From positions 62,001-126,000 of the forward strand of contig CAVSAR010000011.1 of NCBI GenBank assembly GCA_963726085.1: a stretch of 64,000 nt of DNA, in the 5' to 3' direction. The notes beneath the pieces were generated by a model. The model was given only the letters and a program-made list of their open reading frames with translations. It was not told the DNA's origin and did not search any database. The DNA is from ZC4RG30 sp963726085. Lineage in GTDB: Bacteria > Pseudomonadota > Gammaproteobacteria > Steroidobacterales > Steroidobacteraceae. The number at the start of each line of letters is the position of its first letter. The first letter of the stretch is position 1. Both the position numbers and the translations under genes were made by a program. This document shows, piece after piece, positions 34,569 to 43,328 of this stretch.

Positions 34569-37500
34569 ATTTCGTCACATGGTCAATCCGGAACCCGGTC
34601 CCGGTGATCATGATGTTCGTTGCGCTGATCGTCGGCGGCATCTGGGGCTTCAAGAAGCTCCCAGTGCAGGACCTGCCGGACATCAGCGCCCCGTTTGTCT
34701 CCGTCAGCATCAGCTACGCGGGTACGCCACCGACGCAGATGGAGACCGAAGTAACGCGCAAGGTCGAGGATGCGATCTCCACTCTGATCGGCATCAAGCG
34801 CATCACCTCCAACATCAGCACCGGCAACTCGCAGACCTTCATCGAGTTCGATTTCAAGACCGACATGTCGCAGGCCATGGACGATGTGCGTGACGCGGTC
34901 ACGCGCATCCGCCCGGACCTGCCGCTGGACGCCACCGAGCCGTACATCTCGCGGGTCACGATCGCCGGGGATCCGGTGCTGTCCTTTGCCGTCAGTTCTG
35001 ACCGCTTCACGGACACGGAGCTGTCCTGGTTCGTCGACCTCAACGTGATGCGCTTCATCAGCGGCGTCAACGGTGTTGGCCAGGTAAACCGCATCGGCGG
35101 CGTGACGCGCGAGGTTCGCGTCGACCTGGACCCGGATCGGATGGCCGCGCTGGGCGTAACCGCGGGGGAAGTCTCCTCGCAGCTGGTGCGCACGCAGGTG
35201 GAGCTGCCAGGCGGGGAAATGCGCATTGGCTCGCAGGAACAAAGCGTGCGCACGCTGGGCACCATTGGCTCCATCCAGGAACTGGCTGCATTGCCCATCC
35301 CGCTGGTTGATGGACGCACCACGCGACTGGATGCCATAGCCGACGTTAAGGACCAGGCGGCCGAAGTCCGCCAGGTGGCCATGCTCGATGGCAAGCCGGT
35401 AATCGGCTTTCGCGTGATGCGCGCGTGGGGCGAAGGCGCGGTCGAGGTGGCCGACGGCACGCGCAAGGCCATCGAGCAACTGCGCCTGCGCTATCCGCAG
35501 ATCAAGATCACCGAGATCAACAATATCCAGGACAAGGAGGTGCGCCAGAGCTTCCGCAACTCCATGACCATGCTGCTGGAAGGCGCCATTCTCGCGATCA
35601 TCGTGGTGTGGTTCTTCCTGCGTGACATCCGCGCCACGCTGATTTCCGCAGCGGCGCTGCCGCTGGCCGTGCTGCCGACATTCTGGGCGCTGCACACCTT
35701 CGGCTTCACCATGAACACGCTGACAATGCTCGCACTGACGCTGGTGGTGGGCATGCTGGTCGACGATGCCATCGTCGAGGTCGAGAACATCGTGCGCCAC
35801 CTGCGCATGGGCAAGCCGCCGCTGCAGGCCGCCACCGACGCGGCCATCGAGATCGGCCTGGCCGTCGTGGCGACGTCGCTGACGTTGTGCGCCGTGTTCG
35901 TCCCCGTGTCCTTCATGAGTGGCATACCCGGTGAATTGTTCAAGCCCTTTGGCTTTACCGCCGCCATTGCCGTGCTGTTCTCGCTGCTGGTGGCGCGCAC
36001 GCTGACGCCGATGATGGCCTCGAAGTTCATGCGGGCCGCCGAGCACGGTGACGAGGCGGGCCGCTTCAAGCTCTGGTACCTAGATAAGGTCCGTTGGGTG
36101 TTGCAGCACCGCTGGAAGACACTGGCGGTGTCCACCGCAGTGATGCTCGCGACCTTTTGGCTGGCCACCACCCTGCCGACCGGCTTCTCGCCGAGCCAGG
36201 ATTTCGGGTTCGTGAACCTCAACGTCGACCTGCCGCCCGGCTCCAGGATGCAGGACACGCAGGACACCGCCGAGGCGGTCCGGCAGCGACTGGGCAAGTA
36301 CAGTGAAGTCGTACACGTGTTCGCGTTGATCAACCCGCAGAGCGCCAGCATGTTCATCACGCTGCGCGATCGCAAGGAGCGCCATCGCACGCAGCAACAG
36401 CTGCAGAATCTCATCGTGAAGGACATGAGCGGGATTCCCGGAGCGCGCATCCGCAGCGGCCAGGGCGGCAGCCCCGGCAGCGGTCCGGTACAGATCGAGC
36501 TGACCGGCGACGACTCCGCGGTCGTGGCCACGACGGCCGCTCAGGTGGAGCGCGAGATCCGCGCCCTTCCCGGCTTCTCCAACGTCTCCACCAGCGCCAG
36601 CCTGTTGCAGCCGGAACTGGTCATCCGGCCGCGTCCCGACCGGGCTGCCGAGCTGGGCGTGACCACCGCGGCCATAAGCCTGGCCACGCGCATTGCCACC
36701 AGTGGCGACATCACCAACAACCTGGCCAAGCTGAACCTGCCGGACCGCCAGATCCCGATACGCGTGCGGCTCAACGACTCGGCGCGCTCGAACATCGACC
36801 AGATCAAGCTGCTAAACGTGCCATCGCGCTTCGGCCCGGTGCCGCTGATGAACGTGGCGGACGTCTCGTTTGGCGCAGGACCCTCGCAGATCACCCGTTA
36901 CAACCGCAGCCGCAACATCACCGTCACTGCTGACCGCGGCACCCAGGCACTGGGTGATGCCAATGCCGCGATCAGCAACCTGCCCACGATGAAAAACCTG
37001 CCGCCTGGCATTCGTACCGTGGACACCGGCGATTCGGAAATCATGCGCGACATCTTTACCGGCTTTGGCGTGGCAATGGTAATCGGCATCTTCTGTATCT
37101 ACGCACTGCTGGTGCTGCTGTTCCATGACGTGCTGCAACCCATCACCATCCTGTCGGCACTGCCGCCGTCGGTGGGTGGCGCGATCGTGGCGCTGTTCGT
37201 CTTTCGGATGGAGCTGTCGCTGCCGGCGCTGCTGGGCGTGCTGACCCTGATGGGCATAGTGACCAAGAATTCCATCCTGCTGGTGGAGTACGCCGTCATG
37301 GCGCGCCGCGAACATGGCCTGAATCGCTTCGACGCGTTGCTGGATGCCTGCTCCAAGCGCGCCCGCCCCATCGTGATGACCACCATCGCAATGGCGGCCG
37401 GCATGATGCCCATGACCCTGGGCCTGTCGGGCGACTCGGCGTTCAGTGGGCCCATGGGTGCCTCGGTGATCGGCGGGCTCATAGCCTCGACAGCGCTTTC

Positions 37501-37609
37501 GCTGTTCGTCGTGCCCGTGATCTACACGATGTTTGATGACCTTGAACACTGGTTCAAGAAGAAGTTCTCGCGCTCACCACGGCTAGCAGCAGCCGTGGAT
37601 GCTTCGTAA
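34565..37609 (+). CDS. RND-family efflux permease (AcrB/MdtC-like)
   Basis: 1014 residues, standard RND length. Twelve transmembrane spans with two large periplasmic loops; MNFVTWSIRNPVPVIMMFVA at the start, and the proton-relay Asp pair in the fourth span GMLVDDAIVEVENIVRH. GFSNVSTSASLLQPELVIRP and GIVTKNSILLVEYAV are typical porter-domain and C-terminal span motifs. It would export drugs or hydrophobic compounds by proton antiport. It is coupled to the adaptor (four-base overlap) and probably controlled by the divergent MarR protein. A paralogue lies at the right end of the window. Confidence 0.96.
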   Translation: MNFVTWSIRNPVPVIMMFVALIVGGIWGFKKLPVQDLPDISAPFVSVSISYAGTPPTQMETEVTRKVEDAISTLIGIKRITSNISTGNSQTFIEFDFKTDMSQAMDDVRDAVTRIRPDLPLDATEPYISRVTIAGDPVLSFAVSSDRFTDTELSWFVDLNVMRFISGVNGVGQVNRIGGVTREVRVDLDPDRMAALGVTAGEVSSQLVRTQVELPGGEMRIGSQEQSVRTLGTIGSIQELAALPIPLVDGRTTRLDAIADVKDQAAEVRQVAMLDGKPVIGFRVMRAWGEGAVEVADGTRKAIEQLRLRYPQIKITEINNIQDKEVRQSFRNSMTMLLEGAILAIIVVWFFLRDIRATLISAAALPLAVLPTFWALHTFGFTMNTLTMLALTLVVGMLVDDAIVEVENIVRHLRMGKPPLQAATDAAIEIGLAVVATSLTLCAVFVPVSFMSGIPGELFKPFGFTAAIAVLFSLLVARTLTPMMASKFMRAAEHGDEAGRFKLWYLDKVRWVLQHRWKTLAVSTAVMLATFWLATTLPTGFSPSQDFGFVNLNVDLPPGSRMQDTQDTAEAVRQRLGKYSEVVHVFALINPQSASMFITLRDRKERHRTQQQLQNLIVKDMSGIPGARIRSGQGGSPGSGPVQIELTGDDSAVVATTAAQVEREIRALPGFSNVSTSASLLQPELVIRPRPDRAAELGVTTAAISLATRIATSGDITNNLAKLNLPDRQIPIRVRLNDSARSNIDQIKLLNVPSRFGPVPLMNVADVSFGAGPSQITRYNRSRNITVTADRGTQALGDANAAISNLPTMKNLPPGIRTVDTGDSEIMRDIFTGFGVAMVIGIFCIYALLVLLFHDVLQPITILSALPPSVGGAIVALFVFRMELSLPALLGVLTLMGIVTKNSILLVEYAVMARREHGLNRFDALLDACSKRARPIVMTTIAMAAGMMPMTLGLSGDSAFSGPMGASVIGGLIASTALSLFVVPVIYTMFDDLEHWFKKKFSRSPRLAAAVDAS

Positions 37610-37626
37610 TTCCGGCGCCGGCGCCG
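37577..37626. terminator. GC hairpins at the end of the RND operon
   Basis: An 8-base-pair stem (CCACGGCT at 37577-37584 with AGCCGTGG at 37591-37598) overlaps the last codons of the permease, followed by a 14-base GC palindrome at 37613-37626 in the gap to the convergent TonB receptor gene. No T-run follows. They may stop transcription from either side, but this is only position-based. Confidence 0.35.
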
Positions 37627-37697
37627 CGCCTCGGGCCCGGGACTGCGCACCCCGACCGGCCTCGTCCAATGTCCGCCACGATGAATGAAGCGACCAG

Positions 37698-39695
37698 CTA
37701 CTTGGTACTGCCGGCAGACAGGCGCACCCCGATGTAGGCCGTCGTGCCGGGGGTCTGGTTGCCAAGAACTTCCTGGTAGTTGGCGTCGAACAGGTTTTCC
37801 ACCCGCCCCAGCACTTCAAACCGGGGCGTGACTTTGTAGCTGGCAACCAGACGAACCAGGGTGTAAGCCGGCATATTGGTCTTCAACACCACGTAGTTGG
37901 GCAGGCCATACTGTCGGTAGTCGTTGTCGTAGTGTTCACCGTTGTACGTTACCCCCATGGTCAGTCGCACCTTCGCCCCCGGGTGCCAGGTGCCATCAAG
38001 GGCCGCCTGATTCTTGGGGCGACTGACTTCCACAGTCGGGGGGTTGCCTTCCATGGCGCGCAGGTAAGTGTACGAACCCACGACGTCGAAGTCGGCTGTC
38101 GGGGATAGGCGCGCGTACAACTCCATCCCTTCACGCGCGCTCTCGCCGGTGTCGTTGCAGCTCGACGGGTAGCAGGAAACTATCTCATCGTGCAGCGCCG
38201 AATTGAAGTACGTGAGATCAACCAGCGCACGACCATCGGCAAACTTCTGCTCGACACCCAGATCCCATCCCTTGGCGCTTTCGGGCTTGAGGTCCGGATT
38301 GCCGACGAAGGTTCCAGGGTCGAATCCGAACTGTTCATAGAAGCTTGGGTTGGTCACGCCTTTGCCATAGCTGGCGTGCAGCCGGGTACCGGTGGCCTTG
38401 ACTACCCAGGACGCTGCCAGCGAATACGTATCGGCATTGTCGAATTTGTCATTGTCATCGTAGCGATAGGACCCGGAGAGATACAGCTGCCCGGCAATCT
38501 GCAGCTGGTCCTCCACGCCCACACCGACCAGCTCCCTGGTCTGGGCCTCCCGCTGCGTTGGCGAGAACGGATGCGTGTTCTGGAACGACTCCTTCTTGCT
38601 TTCGGCAAACCCGGTCAATGTGTTGCCGAGGCTCGCGGAGCCGGATTTAACCGACGACTGCAGCCCGTATTTCACGCGATAGGCCTGGTCGCCGAACTCG
38701 TCCCCGGGAATGCCGTCCCTGCCTTCAGCGTGATTGTGGGTGTAATTCGCGTATGCCGTGGTCAACCACTTGTCATCCAGAAGGGACAAGGTGCCCGATC
38801 CGGCCAGGTTGTATGATTGTGTCGAGGTCTGGCTGGCATCGTCGTAGGTCTCGCCCTGTCGCCCCGCAATGAATGAGAAGTCGAAGCCATCGGTCTGTGC
38901 CCTGGAATCCACGTAACGCGCAAAGCCATCGAATCTCAGATTGGGCGTGACCTTCACCCCTGAACTCACATAGCCGGTGACGTTCCTGTACCCCTCTTTG
39001 TCGCCGGTGACGCCGGGCGGGCCGTTGATGGCACCCAATGCGGAAATGTCAAAGCCATCGGTGTCGATAAACCCAGCCCCGCCGCCGAAGTAGTAGTCCC
39101 CATTGCCGAACCCGCCGCCGCCCAGCAGCGTGGTCGTGTTGAACGAACCGTATTCACCCGAGGCGTCGTAATACCCGCCGTTGGTGTCCTTCGGCGTCAG
39201 GATATTGATGACTCCCGCCAGTGCATTGGAGCCGTAGAGACCACTTTGCGGACCGCGCAGCACCTCGATGCGATCTATGTTCACCGCCAGCAGTGTTGAA
39301 AGATCTGTCTCGCCCTGACCAGCGTCCGACACATCCACACCATTGAACAGCACCAGCGTGTGATTGCCCTCGGCGCCACGCGTGCGGACCTGTGTCAGGC
39401 CGCCGTAGGAGCCGGTGCGGGTGACGGCCAGTCCCGGCACCTGCCGCAGTACATCAGATACGTAGTTATAGCCGCCGTCGTCGATCTGCTGGCCTGGCAC
39501 CACCGTCAGGGAATTGCCAATCTTCTCGTACTCCGTGGGAATCGTCGTCGCCGTGACCACTATCTGGCCCAATGCGGATTGCGCTTCGACGATTGGCGCC
39601 TGCGCGAAGGCGGCACCTGCACAGCCCAGGATCAGGCACCCCAGGACCAGCCGGAATGCCGACAAAGCACCGGCGCTTGAACGGCGGACGGACAT
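37698..39695 (-). CDS. btuB: TonB-dependent receptor, BtuB-like (B12 uptake)
   Basis: 665 residues from ATG 39695, with signal peptide LVLGCLILGCAGAAFAQAP. A plug domain follows: IVVTATTIPTEYEKIG as TonB box region, VLRQVPGLAVTRTGSYGGLT, RTRGAEGNHTLVLFNGVDV, RIEVLRGPQSGLYGSNALAG. The 22-strand barrel ends GTTAYIGVRLSAG. Size and plug motifs fit the BtuB group, and a cobalamin riboswitch lies about 300 bases upstream on the same strand, so cobalamin or another corrinoid is the likely ligand. The frame stays open through the riboswitch, but the signal peptide sets the start at 39695. Confidence 0.9.
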   Translation of the reverse strand: MSVRRSSAGALSAFRLVLGCLILGCAGAAFAQAPIVEAQSALGQIVVTATTIPTEYEKIGNSLTVVPGQQIDDGGYNYVSDVLRQVPGLAVTRTGSYGGLTQVRTRGAEGNHTLVLFNGVDVSDAGQGETDLSTLLAVNIDRIEVLRGPQSGLYGSNALAGVINILTPKDTNGGYYDASGEYGSFNTTTLLGGGGFGNGDYYFGGGAGFIDTDGFDISALGAINGPPGVTGDKEGYRNVTGYVSSGVKVTPNLRFDGFARYVDSRAQTDGFDFSFIAGRQGETYDDASQTSTQSYNLAGSGTLSLLDDKWLTTAYANYTHNHAEGRDGIPGDEFGDQAYRVKYGLQSSVKSGSASLGNTLTGFAESKKESFQNTHPFSPTQREAQTRELVGVGVEDQLQIAGQLYLSGSYRYDDNDKFDNADTYSLAASWVVKATGTRLHASYGKGVTNPSFYEQFGFDPGTFVGNPDLKPESAKGWDLGVEQKFADGRALVDLTYFNSALHDEIVSCYPSSCNDTGESAREGMELYARLSPTADFDVVGSYTYLRAMEGNPPTVEVSRPKNQAALDGTWHPGAKVRLTMGVTYNGEHYDNDYRQYGLPNYVVLKTNMPAYTLVRLVASYKVTPRFEVLGRVENLFDANYQEVLGNQTPGTTAYIGVRLSAGSTK

Positions 39696-39997
39696 GGCAT
39701 CGGACTTGACTATTTTGTTGCGCTCGACAGGTCCAGCTTCGCCATCGCGCCTTGTCATGGCCACCGCGCCCTGCTCGGCCGGTGACTTGAGCCGAAATTC
39801 TGATGTCCTGTGACCACCCTGATTTGGCGCGGCGGCGCTCTCGATTTGCATTTTTTTTACTACCAGCTCCGAACAGGGGCTGACGTAGGCTGGATGCAAG
39901 GACAGCAGACGCGGAGGGCAAGCCCACCACGTGCCGGCCGCTCCTCCCACGAGAGCCCGACAAACTTCTCGCCCCAGGGACAGGAGCCCCTGAAGTG
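39696..39997 (-). other. Long leader between riboswitch and receptor gene
   Basis: About 300 bases separate the B12 aptamer from the receptor start. The frame is open through it and contains an ATG after an A-run (near 39853), but the translation there shows no signal peptide or family similarity. I see no strong Rho-independent terminator; control may be at translation or through Rho. Confidence 0.5.
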
Positions 39998-40205
39998 GCC
40001 GCGGCAGGTCTTCGGACTCTCGGGTGGGCCGGCTGACGCCGGTTTGCCTACTGGGCGCACTTCCCAGGAGCTTCACTAGCTCCCAGTGTTTTCTCGCTGT
40101 TCGTTCCCGATTACCGCTGCGGGACAGTTCCGGATTACTTCGCAAGAAGTCACCGGATTCCCTATTAAGCTGGCCATGCACGTTCTGCATGGCCCGGCAC
40201 CGCTA
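39998..40205 (-). promoter_or_regulatory. Cobalamin riboswitch
   Basis: Read on the minus strand, the region shows the textbook aptamer elements in order: a 5' stem beginning near GGTGCC, TTAATAGGGAATCCGGTG, then ATCCGGAACTGTCCCGC, AGCGGTAA, and the B12 box AGTCCGAAGACCTGCC near 40003-40021. Adenosylcobalamin-type binding normally switches off uptake and synthesis genes. It controls the BtuB-like receptor downstream. The exact ends of the element are approximate. Confidence 0.93.
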
Positions 40206-40298
40206 ACGCCCTCAAGATATTGTGGTCGTTCGTTCGAGTCAACGGGAATCTGGCGACCAGCTTGGCGCGCGCCCGCGAGTAACCGTTCAGCGGTCCGG

Positions 40299-41510
40299 TC
40301 AGCTCCAGATGCGGACAAACAAAAAGAATGCGCCCACGCCTGCAAGACCGGCAGCTGCCACATCAGCCGCAAGCGTACGCAACGCTGCCAATTTTCTTCG
40401 CTGCAGCAGCGCTATCGCGACAAGGGCTGCGCCGAAAATCAGTGCCTGGGCCAACACAGCGCCGATGTCGAATCCAGCCTGCATTCGCACGGCCGCGGGA
40501 AGCGAGAAGTGCGCTCCCGGCAGCATTGAAGAGAGCAGGAAGCCGTCGAGGAACCCGAACGCGACTGCGAGCGCCACCCAGACGACATCCCGACGATCGT
40601 ACCAGTGCGATAGCACCAGGAAGCCGCCCGAGAATGCCGCCGCTCCCATCAGGAACAGCGCCGTCAGCACGGCTCCCTGTAACGTCGCTCCCAGCGCAAC
40701 CAGCAGTAAAAGGCCGCTCCAAGACATTACCAGGGCCCTGTTGTGCTGGAGCGCCTGACGCCGTGCCATCGTCAGGCCGAGAATCGCCACCAGCAGGCCC
40801 AGGAACGCCTCGACGAAGTTGATGCGTGGCAGCACCAATCCACCGGAGGACAGGGCCAATGACGACAGGTAGCCCAATAGCAGCGCCGCGATCACTATGC
40901 CGGCATCGCGCCTCCGGCGAACGAGCATTGCCGCACCCACGAGGAAGCCAATTTGCACCGCACTGCGCAGCACATGCATGCCGCCGAGACCTACATATTT
41001 CGACAACCGGGCCGGCGGTGGCAGTCCAAGTGCTGCTACCGGGATTTGCCGGTCCGAGGAGGTAAATATCTGGTCGACCGTTTGCCCCTGCCGCTGGATG
41101 TGCGCGAAATTGACATGGCCGGGAACGCGATCGAACAACACCTCATCGCGCAATACCATGGCGCCGGCTACCGGGCACTGAAAAAAGATCTCGAATCCGT
41201 ATTGGTCCGATCCCACTTCCAGCGGATCAACCTTGCCCAGATCGTATCCCTGATCAATGGCGGGGCAATCCATGGCACCAGAATTCACCGCCGCGTGCTG
41301 AAGCACATAGTCGCCCAGTTCTCGTACGGACAAGGTCGGCAGGTCGGTGCCGACCAGGCGTTCGGCCTCGCTGGCTGGAAGCAGGAACTGCAAGGTCACC
41401 AGGCGCCCGGACAGCGTCCAGGTCGAATAGCTGGTGCTAGTGCCGGTGGCGTGGACACTGGGCGACAGCAACATGAACAGGCACAGTCCTGGCAACGCCA
41501 GCGGTTTCAT
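40299..41510 (-). CDS. HupE/UreJ-family membrane protein with exported N-terminal domain
   Basis: 403 residues. Signal peptide MKPLALPGLCLFMLLSPSV, a soluble domain of about 190 residues outside the membrane, then six to eight spans of the HupE/UreJ_2 family (ARLSKYVGLGGMHVLRSAVQ to GVGAFFLFVRIW). Family members are proposed nickel or cobalt carriers, although the long version with an extra N-terminal domain is of uncertain substrate. Its start overlaps the end of the parvulin gene by four bases. The riboswitch and B12 receptor follow on the same strand, adding to a cobalt theme. Confidence 0.86.
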   Translation of the reverse strand: MKPLALPGLCLFMLLSPSVHATGTSTSYSTWTLSGRLVTLQFLLPASEAERLVGTDLPTLSVRELGDYVLQHAAVNSGAMDCPAIDQGYDLGKVDPLEVGSDQYGFEIFFQCPVAGAMVLRDEVLFDRVPGHVNFAHIQRQGQTVDQIFTSSDRQIPVAALGLPPPARLSKYVGLGGMHVLRSAVQIGFLVGAAMLVRRRRDAGIVIAALLLGYLSSLALSSGGLVLPRINFVEAFLGLLVAILGLTMARRQALQHNRALVMSWSGLLLLVALGATLQGAVLTALFLMGAAAFSGGFLVLSHWYDRRDVVWVALAVAFGFLDGFLLSSMLPGAHFSLPAAVRMQAGFDIGAVLAQALIFGAALVAIALLQRRKLAALRTLAADVAAAGLAGVGAFFLFVRIWS

Positions 41511-42463
41511 TTGAGAAATCCTGGGGCAATCAGGATCCGCGCCTGACTGCGCAATTGAGCCAAATTCTCCTTCTTGGCCCGCTCGGACTGCTGCGCGCGA
41601 TAGGATTCGAATACCTGGTTGCGCACGGCCGTAAAGTCTGCAACCACAGCCACGTTGTGCCGCTCCACGACGATGATGTGCACGCCATCGCTGTCGGACA
41701 CCGGGTCCGAAACGTCGCCGTCGCCGAGCGCCGCGGCGACTGCGTAGAGTTTTTCACCAAGCTGCCGTTTCGCTTCGGCGCTCGACTGCTCACCGACGCC
41801 CACTCGCCCGGAATCCACCAGCCCGAAATGCTGCATGACGTGATCAAGCGAGGCCCCGGCGCGCAACTGATACACCGCTTCCGCGGCATCGGCCTGCGCC
41901 TGTGCATTGCTCTGATCGGCGTTCTCGTAGCCCCCGACGTGAAGCACCAAATCATGCAGCGTGATGGGGCCGCTCACCGTGTAGTTGGCACGGTTGGCCT
42001 CATAGAAGGCGCGCAATTCGTCCTCCGTAGGAGGCTGCGCCGCCAGTGCGGCATCGGTCTGCGCCGAGACGCCCATGGCCATCGCATCTCGAACCTCAGT
42101 GGTGGTCTCTGGAAGGTCGAGCACCAGCGCGCGCTGCACCAGCACCTCTTCATCGATCATCTGATACAGCACCTGGGTGCGCTCTTCCGGGGTGGCCTCC
42201 TCGAACGGCTTGTCCACTACCGTCTTCACCTCGGAGATGAAATCGCTCAACAGAATGCCTTTCTGGTTAACCATGGCGATGTATCCCGGGGGCACGCCGG
42301 TTAGCACGCGCGGGGTCTGACGAAACATGCCAAATCCGGCCGCACCCACGCCCAGGGCGATCGCCAGCAGCGGCAGCACCAGGCTGCGGCGCGGGCGATA
42401 CAGCAGGTCGGCCAGGAATCGGGCCATGGCGGCGCGCAAGCGCGAGGCATTCAATTGAGTCAC
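41507..42463 (-). CDS. Membrane-anchored PpiC/SurA-type peptidyl-prolyl isomerase
   Basis: About 318 residues from a GTG that overlaps the cytochrome gene stop (GTGA); the frame continues upstream inside that gene and is not used. One transmembrane helix (LVLPLLAIALGVGAAGFGMF), then a SurA-N-like helical domain with QMIDEEVLVQRALVLDL, then a parvulin-like domain with SLDHVMQHFGLVDSG and DSDGVHIIVVERHNVAV. It would help fold exported or membrane-facing proteins, perhaps the HupE-like protein or cytochrome encoded beside it. The four-base overlap with HupE makes a three-gene operon. Confidence 0.87.
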   Translation of the reverse strand: MTQLNASRLRAAMARFLADLLYRPRRSLVLPLLAIALGVGAAGFGMFRQTPRVLTGVPPGYIAMVNQKGILLSDFISEVKTVVDKPFEEATPEERTQVLYQMIDEEVLVQRALVLDLPETTTEVRDAMAMGVSAQTDAALAAQPPTEDELRAFYEANRANYTVSGPITLHDLVLHVGGYENADQSNAQAQADAAEAVYQLRAGASLDHVMQHFGLVDSGRVGVGEQSSAEAKRQLGEKLYAVAAALGDGDVSDPVSDSDGVHIIVVERHNVAVVADFTAVRNQVFESYRAQQSERAKKENLAQLRSQARILIAPGFLK

Positions 42464-43284
42464 TGGAGTGTTCCGGCGGGCAAATCGGTTCCTGGCCCCG
42501 GGCGCGAGTGCGGTGGGTGCGAGGCCGCGTACACATACACTGCCAACGCGCGTATCTGCCCCAGACTCAGCGTCCGGCGCCATCCGGGCATGATGTGCCG
42601 CTGCCCGAAATAAATGGTGTTGTACAACGACTGCGATTCATCGGCGGACTTCCAGATCAAGCGGGTCAAGTCCGGCACGCCGTAAGCCGCGTTGCCACGG
42701 GCATCAGGTCCGTGGCAGTCGCCACAATTCGCGGCTCCTTCAAACAGAACACGGCCATCATTGGCTGCCTCCGGCCGGTAATGCCAGTCATTTAATTTCA
42801 GGAGATATTGCACCACGTCCCGGACCTGGGCGTCATTGAGCATGCCCCGCAGGCCATATGCCGGCATTTCGTCCAGACCCCGTGACTTGCCAGCGCCGTT
42901 GCGGATTCCATAGAGCAGCGTGCGCTCGATCTCATACACACTGCCATCCCCGAACAGCCAACGGTCGTCGGTAAGATCCGGCGTGCCAATCCTGGGGTCG
43001 CCATGCAGATCCGACGCATGGCATTGAACACAATGCTTCAAGTACAGCGGCCGCGCCCATTGGTTGGCAAAGCGCACCAACTGGGGATCAGCCAACATCG
43101 CATCGGGAAGGGCAGTCAGCAGCCGGCGCTCCATCCGTTCGCGCCGCATATGGAGCAACTGCGCAGCGGCGCCGACCAGAACCAGCACGGCCAGCAACAG
43201 CATCCAGCGCCAATTGCGTGTGGCGACCGATCCGGCGCTGCGCAGCGGCTTCCTGATCTTATTTGCGTTGCTCGAGAGGCTCAT
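42460..43284 (-). CDS. Diheme cytochrome c, membrane-anchored
   Basis: 274 residues. One N-terminal transmembrane helix (WMLLLAVLVLVGAAAQLL), then two class I cytochrome c domains, each with a heme motif: CVQCH in YLKHCVQCHASDLHGDPRIG and CGDCH in GAANCGDCHGPDARGNA, with Met ligands probably in LDEMPAYGLRG and RHIMPGWRR. It resembles the CcoP-type diheme subunit or a c-type redox carrier but no cbb3 oxidase gene is present, so it likely serves the adjacent locus. It is first of the cytochrome-parvulin-HupE operon and is divergent from the HflK-like gene. Confidence 0.92.
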   Translation of the reverse strand: MSLSSNANKIRKPLRSAGSVATRNWRWMLLLAVLVLVGAAAQLLHMRRERMERRLLTALPDAMLADPQLVRFANQWARPLYLKHCVQCHASDLHGDPRIGTPDLTDDRWLFGDGSVYEIERTLLYGIRNGAGKSRGLDEMPAYGLRGMLNDAQVRDVVQYLLKLNDWHYRPEAANDGRVLFEGAANCGDCHGPDARGNAAYGVPDLTRLIWKSADESQSLYNTIYFGQRHIMPGWRRTLSLGQIRALAVYVYAASHPPHSRPGPGTDLPAGTLQ

Positions 43285-43328
43285 TGCGCTAGTATTTGCA
43301 GCCTACTACGGTTGGGTCACGGGTATTC

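Noticed and set aside
34583..36046. Long open frame of 487 codons antisense to the first RND permease
   Set aside because: Low-complexity His/Arg/Gln-rich translation with no domain or signal; it is the usual shadow frame of a high-GC gene whose sense strand is clearly an RND pump.
39696..40190. Longer reading of the TonB receptor through the upstream region
   Set aside because: This region holds the cobalamin riboswitch; the signal peptide starts at 39695.
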